Part shown: positions 55,605-64,000 of the stretch, one piece after another
Layout of the letters: every line of letters begins with the position of its first letter
Numbering within the stretch: the stretch's first letter is position 1
Assembly: GCF_013314535.1 (NCBI RefSeq)
Contig: NZ_JABUAE010000024.1
Span: 1-64,000, forward strand
From: Bacillus sp. Xin1
GTDB lineage: Bacteria; Bacillota; Bacilli; Bacillales; Bacillaceae_G
Reading direction: 5' to 3'
Length of the DNA stretch: 64,000 nt
Notes under the pieces: generated by a model
The model's database searches: none
The model's input: the letters and a program-made list of their open reading frames with translations, nothing else
What the model was told of the DNA's origin: nothing
Position numbers and translations under genes: made by a program

Positions 55605-55867
55605 ATAAGTTCGAATAAGAATGAGCGTAGTTCCTCTGCAATTTCTTCAGAGACAGAAAATGCGTGCTCTAAGTAGCCGGGTTCGTTTAAATCGTCGGTT
55701 CCAATGATTGCGAATTTGTTGCGCTGCATATCAAGGACGATTGTTTTACCGTAATGACGATCGGAATATAAAAGCGCTAAATCGTGGCGCTCATTTTCTC
55801 CCATAAAGCTAACGAAACGTGTTTTTGTATCGACTGTGTCGTCGTAAAGAAAGAAACGTTCTTCCAT
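55601..55867 (-). CDS. DUF3055-like small protein
   Basis: 88 residues, soluble (MEERFFLYDDTVDTKTRFVS, ERHDLALLYSDRHYGKTIVL, DDLNEPGYLEHAF). I believe this is the DUF3055 (SAV0927-like) family; function unknown. ATG 55867 has AGGAG 8 bases before it; ATG 55873 would be too close. It starts 17 bases after the glpX stop, so it is co-transcribed with glpX. Its TAA stop lies in the bcr1 boundary. Confidence 0.78.
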   Translation of the reverse strand: MEERFFLYDDTVDTKTRFVSFMGENERHDLALLYSDRHYGKTIVLDMQRNKFAIIGTDDLNEPGYLEHAFSVSEEIAEELRSFLFELI

Positions 55868-55883
55868 ACACATGGCTCCTTTT

Positions 55884-56855
55884 TTAAATATCTAAGTTTA
55901 AGTGAGGCTTATGATCTAAATGGTGATGCGTTTTAATAAAGCGTACTGTTCTTGTTTTGTAACGCATAACGATAGAATATGTTTCTGCTAAATCTCCGCC
56001 AAGGAATTTTACACCATCTAATAACTCGCCAGCAGATACGCCTGTTGCTGAGAAGATTGCGTCATCACCAGATACTAAGTCATCTAACATAAGAAGTTGG
56101 CGAGGATCGTCTAATCCCATTTTACGGCAACGTGCTTCTTCTTCTTCATTCATTGGAATTAAGCGTGCTTGCATTTCGCCTTCAAGACATTTTAGTGCTG
56201 CTGCAGAGATAACGCCTTCTGGAGCGCCGCCAACACCAACGAATAAATCAATACCTGTTCCAGGAAGAGCTGTTGCGATTGACGCACCAACATCACCATC
56301 ACCAAATAGTTTTACACGTGCGCCTTTTGCACGAACACGGTCAATAATATCTTGATGACGTTCACGTTCTTGGATGATAACCGTTAGGTCACGAATTTTT
56401 TTATTGTTTGCTTCTGCTACAATTTCAATTGTTTTTTCAATTGGATCATCTAAGCTAATTTTACCAGCTGCTTTTGGACCAACCGCGATTTTTTCCATGT
56501 ACATATCCGGAGCGTGAAGAAGGTTTCCTTTATCTGCGATTGCGATAACTGCCATTGCGTTTGCAAGACCTTTTGCAACAATGTTTGTACCTTCTAGTGG
56601 GTCAACGGCAATATCAACTTCTGGACCGTTACCTGTTCCTAGTTCCTCACCAATATATAACATTGGTGCTTCATCAAGTTCTCCTTCACCAATTACAACA
56701 GTACCTGCCATGTTTACTGAATCAAACATATCGCGCATAGCTGTAGTTGCTGCATCATCTGCTTCGTTTTTCTTTCCGCGGCCCATCCATTGCGCGGATG
56801 CTAAGGCTGCTGCTTCTGTTACACGGACAATTTCTAATGCGAGTTCACGTTCCAA
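55884..56855 (-). CDS. glpX: Fructose-1,6-bisphosphatase class II
   Basis: 323 residues, GlpX family: [22 protein letters not shown] at the N-terminus (read in two blocks), metal-binding [26 protein letters not shown] and FGDGDVGAS, then [16 protein letters not shown]. It dephosphorylates fructose 1,6-bisphosphate in gluconeogenesis. The start is TTG 56855 behind GGAGGAATG. Confidence 0.95.
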   Translation of the reverse strand: MERELALEIVRVTEAAALASAQWMGRGKKNEADDAATTAMRDMFDSVNMAGTVVIGEGELDEAPMLYIGEELGTGNGPEVDIAVDPLEGTNIVAKGLANAMAVIAIADKGNLLHAPDMYMEKIAVGPKAAGKISLDDPIEKTIEIVAEANNKKIRDLTVIIQERERHQDIIDRVRAKGARVKLFGDGDVGASIATALPGTGIDLFVGVGGAPEGVISAAALKCLEGEMQARLIPMNEEEEARCRKMGLDDPRQLLMLDDLVSGDDAIFSATGVSAGELLDGVKFLGGDLAETYSIVMRYKTRTVRFIKTHHHLDHKPHLNLDI

Positions 56856-57002
56856 GGTGACATTCCTCCAATTTCAAAAATCATACAGTTATAACTATAA
56901 CAAATAACGAGGAAAAGGTGAATTCGAAAAATTGTCGATTTTTTCAAGGGAAACGGTTACAATTGAAATATAAATGCTTTTATTTCTAGGTGGGTGACAT
57001 TC

Positions 57003-57443
57003 ATGTACTTTGTAGACAGAAAAAAAATAGAACAAATGTTAACATGTTTAGAACAAGCAGTAGATACATTTCAAGAGAAGCAGCAATATGAAACGCCTTT
57101 TGAATATTACGCATTAGAGCGTATGTCGCATCTTATCATGGATTGCATATTAGATGTTGGAAATGCAATGATAGATGGATTTATTATGCGTGATCCAGGA
57201 AGTTATGAAGATATTATTGATATTTTAATGGACGAAAAAGTCATAAGTGATGAAGAAGGAAAAGGAATTAAAGAGGTGATTCTTCTTCGTAAAATGCTTA
57301 TGCAAGATTATATTCAAATGAACCATAAGGAATTATATACAACGATTCAAAGACAAATCGCTGTGGTACAGAAATACCCTGCGAATATTCGTCGTTATTT
57401 AGAAAAGGAATTAGGACCTGTATCTGCATTCGTAGCAGAATAA
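57003..57443 (+). CDS. yutE: YutE-like DUF86/HepT-fold protein
   Basis: 146 residues, all-helical DUF86/HepT fold (EYYALERMSHLIMDCILDVG, GSYEDIIDILMDEKVIS). HepT toxins carry RX4HXY; the corresponding segment here is R96-KMLM-Q101-D-Y103, with Gln in place of His. No MNT nucleotidyltransferase partner is adjacent, so this is probably not an active toxin. AGGTGGGTGA precedes the ATG. Confidence 0.82.
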   Translation: MYFVDRKKIEQMLTCLEQAVDTFQEKQQYETPFEYYALERMSHLIMDCILDVGNAMIDGFIMRDPGSYEDIIDILMDEKVISDEEGKGIKEVILLRKMLMQDYIQMNHKELYTTIQRQIAVVQKYPANIRRYLEKELGPVSAFVAE

Positions 57444-57449
57444 ATGTAA

Positions 57450-57488
57450 GAAGATCCCCAATCACCTTTTGGGGATCTTCTACTTTTT
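57450..57488 (+). terminator. Terminator of yutE
   Basis: GAAGATCCCC pairs with GGGGATCTTC, then TACTTTTT. Confidence 0.8.
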
Positions 57489-57519
57489 ATCATAGGTCAA
57501 TAGGAAGAAGGGGTGAGCA

Positions 57520-58152
57520 ATGGGGCAAGCTCGTACAACAAAGGAAGAGATTGTGCAGATCTTAAAAAGAAATGGTGAACAAACCGTTGGATCATTAGCT
57601 GAATCTTTAGAGATTACGGAGATGGCAGTACGTCGGCATTTAAGTAAGCTTGAGAAAGAAGAAGTTATTCAATCCAAAATGGTGCGCCAGCACGTTGGTA
57701 GACCAACATATGTATACGGCCTAAGTCAAAAAGGAGAAGATTTATTTCCAAAAGATTATAAGCAATTTGCTTTAGAGATGTTAGAGGACTTAGAGAAAAT
57801 TGGTGATGAAACGCTTGTAAATGCTATCTTAAAGACCAGGACGAATCGGGTGGAGGAGCAATTACAACAACGAATCAGTCGTCAAGAAAATGTATGGCAG
57901 AAGCTTCGGGAAGTTGCCGTTATTCAAGAGAAAAATGGATATATGGTACAAGTGAAGCAGGAGGAAGAAAACTCATACATATTACAAAAACAAAATTGTC
58001 CATTAAAGGCTGTTGCTGAAAAATATCCACAGCTTTGTTTGGAGGAAGAAAATATGTATAAGCGATTGTTTTCTGATGGAAATGTGAAGGTATTATCAAA
58101 TATGTGCGATGGTGATTGTCACTGTTCGTATCACATACAAGAGAAAAAATGA
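57520..58152 (+). CDS. SufR-like Fe-S transcriptional regulator
   Basis: 210 residues. The N-terminal winged helix (TTKEEIVQILKRNGEQTVGS, AESLEITEMAVRRHLSKLEK) is of the DeoR/ArsR type used by SufR proteins, followed by GRPTYVYGLSQKG. The C-terminus has Cys 160, Cys 173, Cys 196, Cys 200 and Cys 202 (NCPLKAVAEKYPQLC, NMCDGDCHC), as expected for cluster ligands. SufR relatives repress suf operons when holding a cluster. The suf operon is 23 kb away in this window. A direct link is inference. Confidence 0.8.
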   Translation: MGQARTTKEEIVQILKRNGEQTVGSLAESLEITEMAVRRHLSKLEKEEVIQSKMVRQHVGRPTYVYGLSQKGEDLFPKDYKQFALEMLEDLEKIGDETLVNAILKTRTNRVEEQLQQRISRQENVWQKLREVAVIQEKNGYMVQVKQEEENSYILQKQNCPLKAVAEKYPQLCLEEENMYKRLFSDGNVKVLSNMCDGDCHCSYHIQEKK

Positions 58153-58162
58153 ACGTTATGGG

Positions 58163-58187
58163 ACGCTTTTAGAAGAAGCGTTTTTTT
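58163..58187 (+). terminator. Terminator
   Basis: ACGCTTTT pairs with AAGCGT, then T7. Confidence 0.75.
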
Positions 58188-58250
58188 CTTTGGGAAAAGT
58201 GGTTAATATAAGAAGTGTATGAACGATAGGACAAAAGGAGAGGGACATAG

Positions 58251-59015
58251 ATGTATAAAGGTTATTTAATCGACTTAGACGGTACAATGTATCGCGGTGA
58301 AGAACAAATTGAAGAAGCGAGTGATTTTGTAAAAGCCTTGCAGGAGCGCGATATTCCATATTTATTTGTAACAAATAATTCAACACGTAAACCAGAACAA
58401 GTTGCTGAGAAACTTGTTCGTTTCGATATTCCAGCTAAACTAGAGCAGGTATTTACAACGAGTATGGCAACAGCGAACTTTATTTATGAACGTAAACAAG
58501 ATGCGTCTGTTTATATGATTGGTGAAGAAGGGTTGCATGATGCACTTGTGGAAAAAGGATTTAAGCTTGTGGATGAAAATCCTGACTTCGTTGTTGTTGG
58601 ATTAGATCGCGAAATTACATATGAAAAGCTAGCGAAAGCTTGTCTTGCAGTGCGTAATGGCGCGACATTTATTTCAACAAATGGAGACATTGCTATTCCA
58701 ACTGAGCGTGGTTTACTACCTGGGAACGGTTCACTAACATCTGTTGTTACAGTATCCACAGGTGTAGAACCAATCTTCATCGGCAAACCAGAATCCATTA
58801 TTATGGAGCAAGCATTAAAAGTACTTGGCATGGCGAAAGAAGAAGCTTTAATGGTTGGGGATAACTATGATACTGACATTTTAGCGGGGATCAATGCAGG
58901 TATGCATACACTTCTTGTCCACACTGGAGTCACATCTGTGGAGAAGTTAACAGAATATGATGTGCAGCCAACATATGTTGTGCATAACTTAACGGAGTGG
59001 ATTGAGAAGATGTGA
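58251..59015 (+). CDS. yutF: HAD-IIA phosphatase, YutF/NagD-like
   Basis: 254 residues, HAD superfamily with a C2 cap. The nucleophile motif is LIDLDGTMYRG (Asp 8), motif II FVTNNSTR, motif III with the lysine of FIGKPES, and motif IV MVGDNYDTDILAG. It matches 4-nitrophenyl phosphatase-type enzymes active on small phosphates. AGGAGAGG precedes ATG. Terminator at 59021-59052. Confidence 0.92.
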   Translation: MYKGYLIDLDGTMYRGEEQIEEASDFVKALQERDIPYLFVTNNSTRKPEQVAEKLVRFDIPAKLEQVFTTSMATANFIYERKQDASVYMIGEEGLHDALVEKGFKLVDENPDFVVVGLDREITYEKLAKACLAVRNGATFISTNGDIAIPTERGLLPGNGSLTSVVTVSTGVEPIFIGKPESIIMEQALKVLGMAKEEALMVGDNYDTDILAGINAGMHTLLVHTGVTSVEKLTEYDVQPTYVVHNLTEWIEKM

Positions 59016-59020
59016 TAGGA

Positions 59021-59052
59021 GGCAGGTAATCTTTTAGATTGCCTGCTTTTTT
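59021..59052 (+). terminator. Terminator of yutF
   Basis: GGCAGGTAATC pairs with GATTGCCTGC, then T6. Confidence 0.85.
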
Positions 59053-59207
59053 AATATAGGAAATCCAATATATTTTATATTTGTATAAATGGTTACAATT
59101 AGTGATGGAAAATTTATAAAATTTCAAAAAAGATGATTTGTAAGAGAAATGTAGAATTTTATTAAAGAGTAAAACATGCTTAAAATCTAAAGAGGTGTAA
59201 AGTAACA

Positions 59208-60800
59208 ATGAACTCTAACATTAAATTATCAGTACTAGAGATATTAGGGAATAGAAATTTTAGGGATGCAAAAGTAGTAGCAGGAAAATCTGGACTTTAT
59301 AAAACTGTGAAATGGGTTCATATTATGGAAATAGATCAAATTGAACAGCTTTTAAATGGAAATGAATTGATTCTCTCTACAGGGATTGGATGGAAAGAAA
59401 ATAAAGAGATGTTTCTTTCATTTTTTAAACAGCTTATAGATTCTAAGGCTGCTGGACTTTGTATTGAATTAGGAACATATATACCTAGCATTCCAGAAGA
59501 AATTATAGAATTAGCTAATCAACATGATTTTCCGTTAATTGCTTTTGATAATAAAGTGCGATTTGTTGACATTACACAAGATTTACATACTCTTTTAATA
59601 AAAAAACATTACCAGATGATTTCGGATTTGGAAGAGTACTCTCATCAGTTAAATCAGCTACTTCTTACATCGAATTCGGAGCAGAAAATCTTAAAGTTAA
59701 TACATAATTATTTGAAAATGACAGTTCTTTTTATTCCAAATCAAGGTGAACCTCAAATTATATCCAAAAAAACATCAAAAGAACGGGATAAAATTCTTCA
59801 AATTTTGAAAGGGAAAAATATAAAAAGGCACATGAATATTGCCCATCAACCTATACAAGCTTTGAATCAGAAATTCGCCGATTTAATTATAATTTCCGAA
59901 TCGGATTCAATTACAGAATTTGAATCACTTATTTTAGGCCGGAGTGCCACAGCGCTAGCACAAAATATGTTACGTGTATTATATGTTGAAGAACGGAGAA
60001 AGACGAAAGAAACGGAATGGATTCAAAAATGGTTAGAGGGATCACATAGTGAAGAACGAATATACAGGCACCTCTCTGATTTTGATTCTAGTCTTCAGCC
60101 AAATGGATGTGTTGTTTTGCTCTTTAAAATTGATCAGTTAGATGAAAAGAACTCAGAAATTACCCATTTAAAAATACTTTTCCGTTCCGTTTTTCAATCA
60201 CATGGTTTCTTTCTTTTATCTACTATAAGGAAAAATCAAATGATTTTTATATTGTTAAACAAGCGAAAAAATCATGATTGGAGACCGAGAATAGAAGCGG
60301 GAATAAATGATATACAAAACCAATTGGTTGAGGATCAAAAGTTCGCCCAAATTAAATTTAGTATTGGAAAGTTTAGTGATCAGTTAAGTGATGTAAAGAA
60401 GAGTTATCACACGGCACAAGAGGCGTTGATCATTCAAGAGAAAATGCCAAAGGAATGCTTTAGTTACTTTTATGAAGATTTATATATTTTTCGGCTTATA
60501 TCAATTGCAAACGAACAAGGAGTACTTGCCGATTTTATCTCTGATTATTTAGAGCCTGTACTGATTTATGATCAGCAAAACAATGGAAAGTTAATGGAAA
60601 CATTAAAAGTCTATCTTAAATGCAATGGTTCTAAGCAAGAAACTGCAACTAGTTTATATATTGTTCGTCAGACCCTTTATCAACGACTCCAAAAGTTAAA
60701 AGAGCTATTAGGAAAAGATTTTATGAATCCTTATAAACGACAAGCGATAGAATTTGCCATTACTGCTCATGAGTATCTATTTGCTTCCAATTCGAGATAA
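59208..60800 (+). CDS. PucR-family transcriptional regulator
   Basis: 530 residues. The N-terminal PucR ligand domain spans residues about 5-125 (TVKWVHIMEIDQIEQLLNGN, ELILSTGIGWKENKE). A middle GGDEF-like CdaR region follows, and a C-terminal helix-turn-helix (HTH_30) occupies about 465-525 (TLKVYLKCNGSKQETATSLY, IVRQTLYQRLQKLKELLG). PucR-type proteins are activators of amine, purine or amino acid catabolism. It is followed, after a terminator, by the semialdehyde dehydrogenase and aminotransferase genes it probably controls. Confidence 0.9.
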   Translation: MNSNIKLSVLEILGNRNFRDAKVVAGKSGLYKTVKWVHIMEIDQIEQLLNGNELILSTGIGWKENKEMFLSFFKQLIDSKAAGLCIELGTYIPSIPEEIIELANQHDFPLIAFDNKVRFVDITQDLHTLLIKKHYQMISDLEEYSHQLNQLLLTSNSEQKILKLIHNYLKMTVLFIPNQGEPQIISKKTSKERDKILQILKGKNIKRHMNIAHQPIQALNQKFADLIIISESDSITEFESLILGRSATALAQNMLRVLYVEERRKTKETEWIQKWLEGSHSEERIYRHLSDFDSSLQPNGCVVLLFKIDQLDEKNSEITHLKILFRSVFQSHGFFLLSTIRKNQMIFILLNKRKNHDWRPRIEAGINDIQNQLVEDQKFAQIKFSIGKFSDQLSDVKKSYHTAQEALIIQEKMPKECFSYFYEDLYIFRLISIANEQGVLADFISDYLEPVLIYDQQNNGKLMETLKVYLKCNGSKQETATSLYIVRQTLYQRLQKLKELLGKDFMNPYKRQAIEFAITAHEYLFASNSR

Positions 60801-60808
60801 AGTATGTT

Positions 60809-60838
60809 GAAACCATTATTTTATGGTTTCTTTTTTTA
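60809..60838 (+). terminator. Terminator of the PucR gene
   Basis: GAAACCAT pairs with ATGGTTTC, then T7. Confidence 0.8.
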
Positions 60839-60988
60839 TTGTAGACAATGTGTGTGTTTTACATTTGGTGTTACACAAAATGTAGCGAAATTTATGCTTA
60901 TAAATTTACATATCGTCTACTGAATGCGCTTTCTTTTATTAATATAATGAACGTATAGGGTATTTATTTCAAAATAGGAGGGTTCACT

Positions 60989-62446
60989 ATGGCAGTAACC
61001 CAAGATGTACAAACATTAAAAAACTATATTGGTGGACAGTGGATAGAATCCACAAGCAAACAAGTTGAAGAAATACCAAATCCAGCAACGGGAGAGGTTA
61101 TTGCTCGTGTACCGCTTTCAAGTAGAGAAGATTTAGATAGAGCTGTTGTAGCCGCTAAAGAAGCATTCAAAACGTGGAGAAAGGTTGCTGTACCGCGGCG
61201 TGCTCGTATTCTATTTCGTTATCAACAGTTATTAGTTGAAAATTGGGAAGAGTTAGCTAGACTCATCACTTTAGAAAATGGAAAGAGTTATACAGAAGCT
61301 TACGGCGAAGTACAACGGGGAATTGAATGTGTTGAATTTGCTGCAGGTGCCCCAACTTTAATGATGGGAGAACAGCTTCCGGATATTGCTACGGGGGTTG
61401 AGTCAGGGATGTATCGTTATCCAATCGGAGTAATTGGAGGAATAACACCATTTAACTTTCCTATGATGGTTCCATGTTGGATGTTCCCACTCGCAATTGC
61501 ATGTGGAAATACGTTTATATTAAAACCATCTGAAAGAACACCGTTGTTGGCGAATCGCTTAGCTGAACTGTTTAAAGAGGCAGGTCTTCCAGATGGCGTA
61601 TTAAATATAGTACATGGTGCGCATGATGTTGTGAATGGCATTCTTGACAATGAGGATGTGAAGGCGGTATCCTTCGTTGGTTCTCAACCTGTAGCGGAGT
61701 ATATATATAAAACAGCAGCGGCTAACGGCAAACGTGTACAAGCTCTTGCAGGAGCAAAAAACCATTCTATTGTTATGCCAGATGCTGATTTGGATAACGC
61801 TGTAAACAATATTATCGGTGCTGCATTTGGATCAGCAGGTGAACGTTGTATGGCAGCTTCAGTTGTCGTTGCAGTTGGAGATATTGCAGATGAGCTAATA
61901 AATAGGCTTAAGGTAGCGGCTGATGAAATTAAAATGGGAAATGGTATAGAGGAAGATGTGTTCCTCGGACCAGTCATTCGTAAGTCCCATAAAGAGCGTG
62001 CGATCCAGTATATTGAAATAGGTGAAAATGAAGGAGCTTCACTTATACGTGATGGAAGAAAAGATGCAGGAAATGAGCAAGGGTACTTTGTGGGACCTAC
62101 GATTTTTGATAACGTACAACCAGAAATGAAAATTTGGCAAGACGAAATTTTTGCTCCTGTATTATCCATTGTTCGAGTAAAAAGCTTAGAGGAAGCAATT
62201 GAACTTACAAATAAATCTGAATTTGCAAATGGTGCGTGTTTGTATAGTGATAGCGCGAAAGCAATCCGTGAATTCCGTGAAGAAATTGATGCAGGGATGC
62301 TTGGAGTTAATCTTGGAGTACCGGCTCCGATGGCATTTTTCCCATTTTCAGGTTATAAGAAATCTTTTTATGGCGATCTACATGCAAATGGAAAAGATGG
62401 CGTAGAGTTTTATACTCGTAAGAAAATGCTTACTGCTCGTTATTAA
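60989..62446 (+). CDS. mmsA: CoA-acylating (methyl)malonate-semialdehyde dehydrogenase
   Basis: 485 residues, aldehyde dehydrogenase fold. The catalytic cysteine is in [11 protein letters not shown] and the NAD site in [20 protein letters not shown] and [12 protein letters not shown]. The GERCMA context and MFPLA are characteristic of MMSDH/IolA, which releases CO2 and forms acetyl-CoA from malonate semialdehyde or propionyl-CoA from methylmalonate semialdehyde. AGGAGGG precedes ATG. It forms an operon with the aminotransferase. Confidence 0.9.
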   Translation: MAVTQDVQTLKNYIGGQWIESTSKQVEEIPNPATGEVIARVPLSSREDLDRAVVAAKEAFKTWRKVAVPRRARILFRYQQLLVENWEELARLITLENGKSYTEAYGEVQRGIECVEFAAGAPTLMMGEQLPDIATGVESGMYRYPIGVIGGITPFNFPMMVPCWMFPLAIACGNTFILKPSERTPLLANRLAELFKEAGLPDGVLNIVHGAHDVVNGILDNEDVKAVSFVGSQPVAEYIYKTAAANGKRVQALAGAKNHSIVMPDADLDNAVNNIIGAAFGSAGERCMAASVVVAVGDIADELINRLKVAADEIKMGNGIEEDVFLGPVIRKSHKERAIQYIEIGENEGASLIRDGRKDAGNEQGYFVGPTIFDNVQPEMKIWQDEIFAPVLSIVRVKSLEEAIELTNKSEFANGACLYSDSAKAIREFREEIDAGMLGVNLGVPAPMAFFPFSGYKKSFYGDLHANGKDGVEFYTRKKMLTARY

Positions 62447-62476
62447 ACAAGTAAATTAAACTCATAACTAGATGGA

Positions 62477-63832
62477 ATGGGGATGATGATTGTGCAAACA
62501 ACGGAACAAATAAAGGATTTACAAAAAACGGATGAAAAGTACCTTTGGCATGCGATGAGAGGAGCGGCTCCTAACCCATCGAACTTAATCATCAAAAAAG
62601 CAGAAGGAGCATGGGTAACGGATATTGATGGAAATCGTTATTTGGATGGGATGTCCGGACTTTGGTGTGTGAATGTTGGATACGGCCGCAAGGAACTGGC
62701 GAAAGCAGCTTTTGAACAGCTTGAGGAAATGCCATACTTTCCGTTATCGCAAAGCCATATCCCAGCTATTAAATTAGCTGAAAAATTAAATGAATGGCTT
62801 GGGGATGAGTATGTTATTTTCTTCTCGAACAGCGGATCGGAAGCGAATGAAACTGCATTCAAAATTGCTCGTCAATATCACCAGCAAAAGGGAGATTATG
62901 GACGTTACAAGTTTATATCTCGCTATCGCGCTTACCATGGAAATTCAATGGGAGCTCTAGCGGCAACTGGTCAAGCGCAACGAAAGTATAAATACGAACC
63001 ATTGGGCCAAGGTTTTCTTCATGTAGCACCGCCAGACATATATCGTAATCCAGATGATGTGAATACACTTGCAAGTGCGGAAGAGATCGATCGTGTTATG
63101 ACATGGGAGTTAAGCCAAACGGTAGCTGGGGTCATTATGGAACCGATTATTACTGGAGGGGGAATTTTAATGCCTCCTGATGGATATATGACAAGAGTAA
63201 AAGAAATTTGTGAGAAACATGGTGCACTACTTATTTGTGATGAAGTTATTTGCGGATTTGGACGAACAGGAAAACCATTTGGATATATGCATTATGGCGT
63301 CAAGCCTGATATCATTACAATGGCGAAAGGTATCACAAGTGCATATCTTCCGCTATCGGCAACAGCAGTTAGAAGAGAGATTTACGAAGCTTATGCTGGA
63401 AGTGAAGAATATGATCGGTTCCGCCATGTAAATACGTTTGGAGGAAATCCTGCTGCTTGCGCATTAGCTTTAAAGAACTTAGAAATTATGGAAAATGAAA
63501 ATCTTATCGAGCGTTCTAGAAAACTAGGTGAACGGTTATTACGTGAACTAGAGGATATAAAGGCGCATCCTAATGTAGGAGATGTTCGCGGGAAAGGGCT
63601 TCTTTTAGGTATTGAACTAGTGGAAGATAAGCAAACGAAAGAACCGATTGCCGTTGAGAAGATAAATAAAGTTATGGGCATCTGTAAAGAAAAAGGTCTC
63701 CTTATTGGTAAAAATGGTGACACAGTTGCGGGATATAATAATATTTTACAACTTTCTCCACCATTAAGTATTACAGAGGATGACTTTTCCTTTATTGTCA
63801 AAACTATAAAGGAAGCTATAATTCAGTTATAA
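62477..63832 (+). CDS. Class III omega-aminotransferase (beta-alanine/pyruvate-like)
   Basis: 451 residues from ATG 62477; in-frame starts at 62483, 62486 and GTG 62492 are possible, the last with GGGGAT at a better distance. PLP class III features: FFSNSGSEANETAFKIAR, YRAYHGNSMGALAATG, LLICDEVICGFGRTGKPFG with the lysine in TMAKGITSAYLPLSA, and HVNTFGGNPAACALAL. Adjacent to the semialdehyde dehydrogenase, it would convert beta-alanine or a similar amine to the semialdehyde. The substrate is inferred from context. Confidence 0.9.
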   Translation: MGMMIVQTTEQIKDLQKTDEKYLWHAMRGAAPNPSNLIIKKAEGAWVTDIDGNRYLDGMSGLWCVNVGYGRKELAKAAFEQLEEMPYFPLSQSHIPAIKLAEKLNEWLGDEYVIFFSNSGSEANETAFKIARQYHQQKGDYGRYKFISRYRAYHGNSMGALAATGQAQRKYKYEPLGQGFLHVAPPDIYRNPDDVNTLASAEEIDRVMTWELSQTVAGVIMEPIITGGGILMPPDGYMTRVKEICEKHGALLICDEVICGFGRTGKPFGYMHYGVKPDIITMAKGITSAYLPLSATAVRREIYEAYAGSEEYDRFRHVNTFGGNPAACALALKNLEIMENENLIERSRKLGERLLRELEDIKAHPNVGDVRGKGLLLGIELVEDKQTKEPIAVEKINKVMGICKEKGLLIGKNGDTVAGYNNILQLSPPLSITEDDFSFIVKTIKEAIIQL

Positions 63833-63934
63833 TATTACAAAATGAAGCAGCGATTCAATGAAAATAACTGAAAAATATATATTTGTGTTTATGCGACAAA
63901 CGCTATACAGGAGATAAAGATCTGTCAAAGCTAG

Positions 63935-63994
63935 GTTTGTCGGGATTGGTAATCAGTGGAGAGGGAGTCTCCACTGATTCAGGTTTCAATATAT
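63935..63994 (+). repeat. Degenerate bcr1 remnant
   Basis: GGGATTGGTAATCAGTGGAG, TCCACTGATTCAGGTTTCA are the right-hand portion of bcr1 with many substitutions. The remaining 63833-63934 shows nothing I can assign. Confidence 0.6.
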
Positions 63995-64000
63995 ACTTTG

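Noticed and set aside
61684-62169. 161-codon minus-strand frame within the semialdehyde dehydrogenase gene
   Set aside because: Antisense shadow without start signals.

Overview
The window is AT-rich Firmicute chromosome and almost certainly comes from the Bacillus cereus group (cereus, thuringiensis or anthracis type). Three observations support this. Gene order closely follows the B. subtilis yus-met-suf-yun-yut arc. A cereolysin O/anthrolysin O gene lies just after sufB. Several intergenic regions carry the roughly 155-bp bcr1 repeat with TTTAT at both ends. I see no tRNA, rRNA, CRISPR array, prophage or transposase gene.

Layout. 0.4-7.7 kb: a secreted five-repeat protein, a T-box-controlled amino acid permease, a PepSY gene split by bcr1, a PbuE-like efflux pump with a perfect palindromic operator, a TrmB-type regulator, a proline-rich lipoprotein and a thiamine-binding protein. 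7.8-16.8 kb: a GNAT enzyme, proline dehydrogenase, a DacF-like carboxypeptidase with altered motifs, yuzL, and the fatty-acid beta-oxidation operon fadN-fadA-fadE behind a perfect FadR operator. 17-22.5 kb: a hypothetical gene, an HTH regulator/membrane protein pair behind tandem operators, two CotF-like coat proteins, a lactate dehydrogenase/PTS EIIC operon with a Rex-like site, a PAP2 phosphatase and a lipoprotein. 22.7-28.8 kb: an ArsC/Spx-like protein, gcvH, a Toprim protein, a thioredoxin-like protein, a conserved unknown, then a SAM-I riboswitch with metN-metP-metQ and a second metQ. 29-34.2 kb: sufC-sufD-sufS-sufU-sufB.

34.6-44.2 kb: the cholesterol-dependent cytolysin lies between two copies of a terminator/repeat/hairpin module. 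It is followed by gntR-gntK-gntP behind a GntR operator, divergent gnd, and zwf with a cyclase-family gene. 44.5-54.9 kb: yunD (apparent CTG start), yunC, yunB, lytH, lipA, an SMR pump, a YbaK-domain protein, a YoaP remnant, a histidine phosphatase, a YhfC-family membrane protein, a TipAL-like MerR regulator, yutC, yutD and a zinc-ribbon/S4 protein. 55-59 kb: a small unassigned minus-strand transcription unit, a DUF3055-like gene, glpX, yutE, a SufR-like regulator and yutF. 59.2-63.8 kb: a PucR-type activator, a CoA-acylating semialdehyde dehydrogenase and an omega-aminotransferase, which together look like a beta-alanine or related amine catabolic unit.

How the parts work together. Much of the window is central metabolism: beta-oxidation, gluconate and oxidative pentose phosphate, methionine uptake, Fe-S assembly and lipoate. 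Sporulation genes are mixed in (coat proteins, lytH, yunB, yutC, yuzL). Regulatory RNA and DNA sites can be read directly (T-box, SAM-I, FadR, GntR, Rex-like, MerR-type promoter). The most unusual layer is non-coding: at least four dispersed repeat families, which interrupt a gene, sit on stop codons, follow terminators and flank the cytolysin gene.
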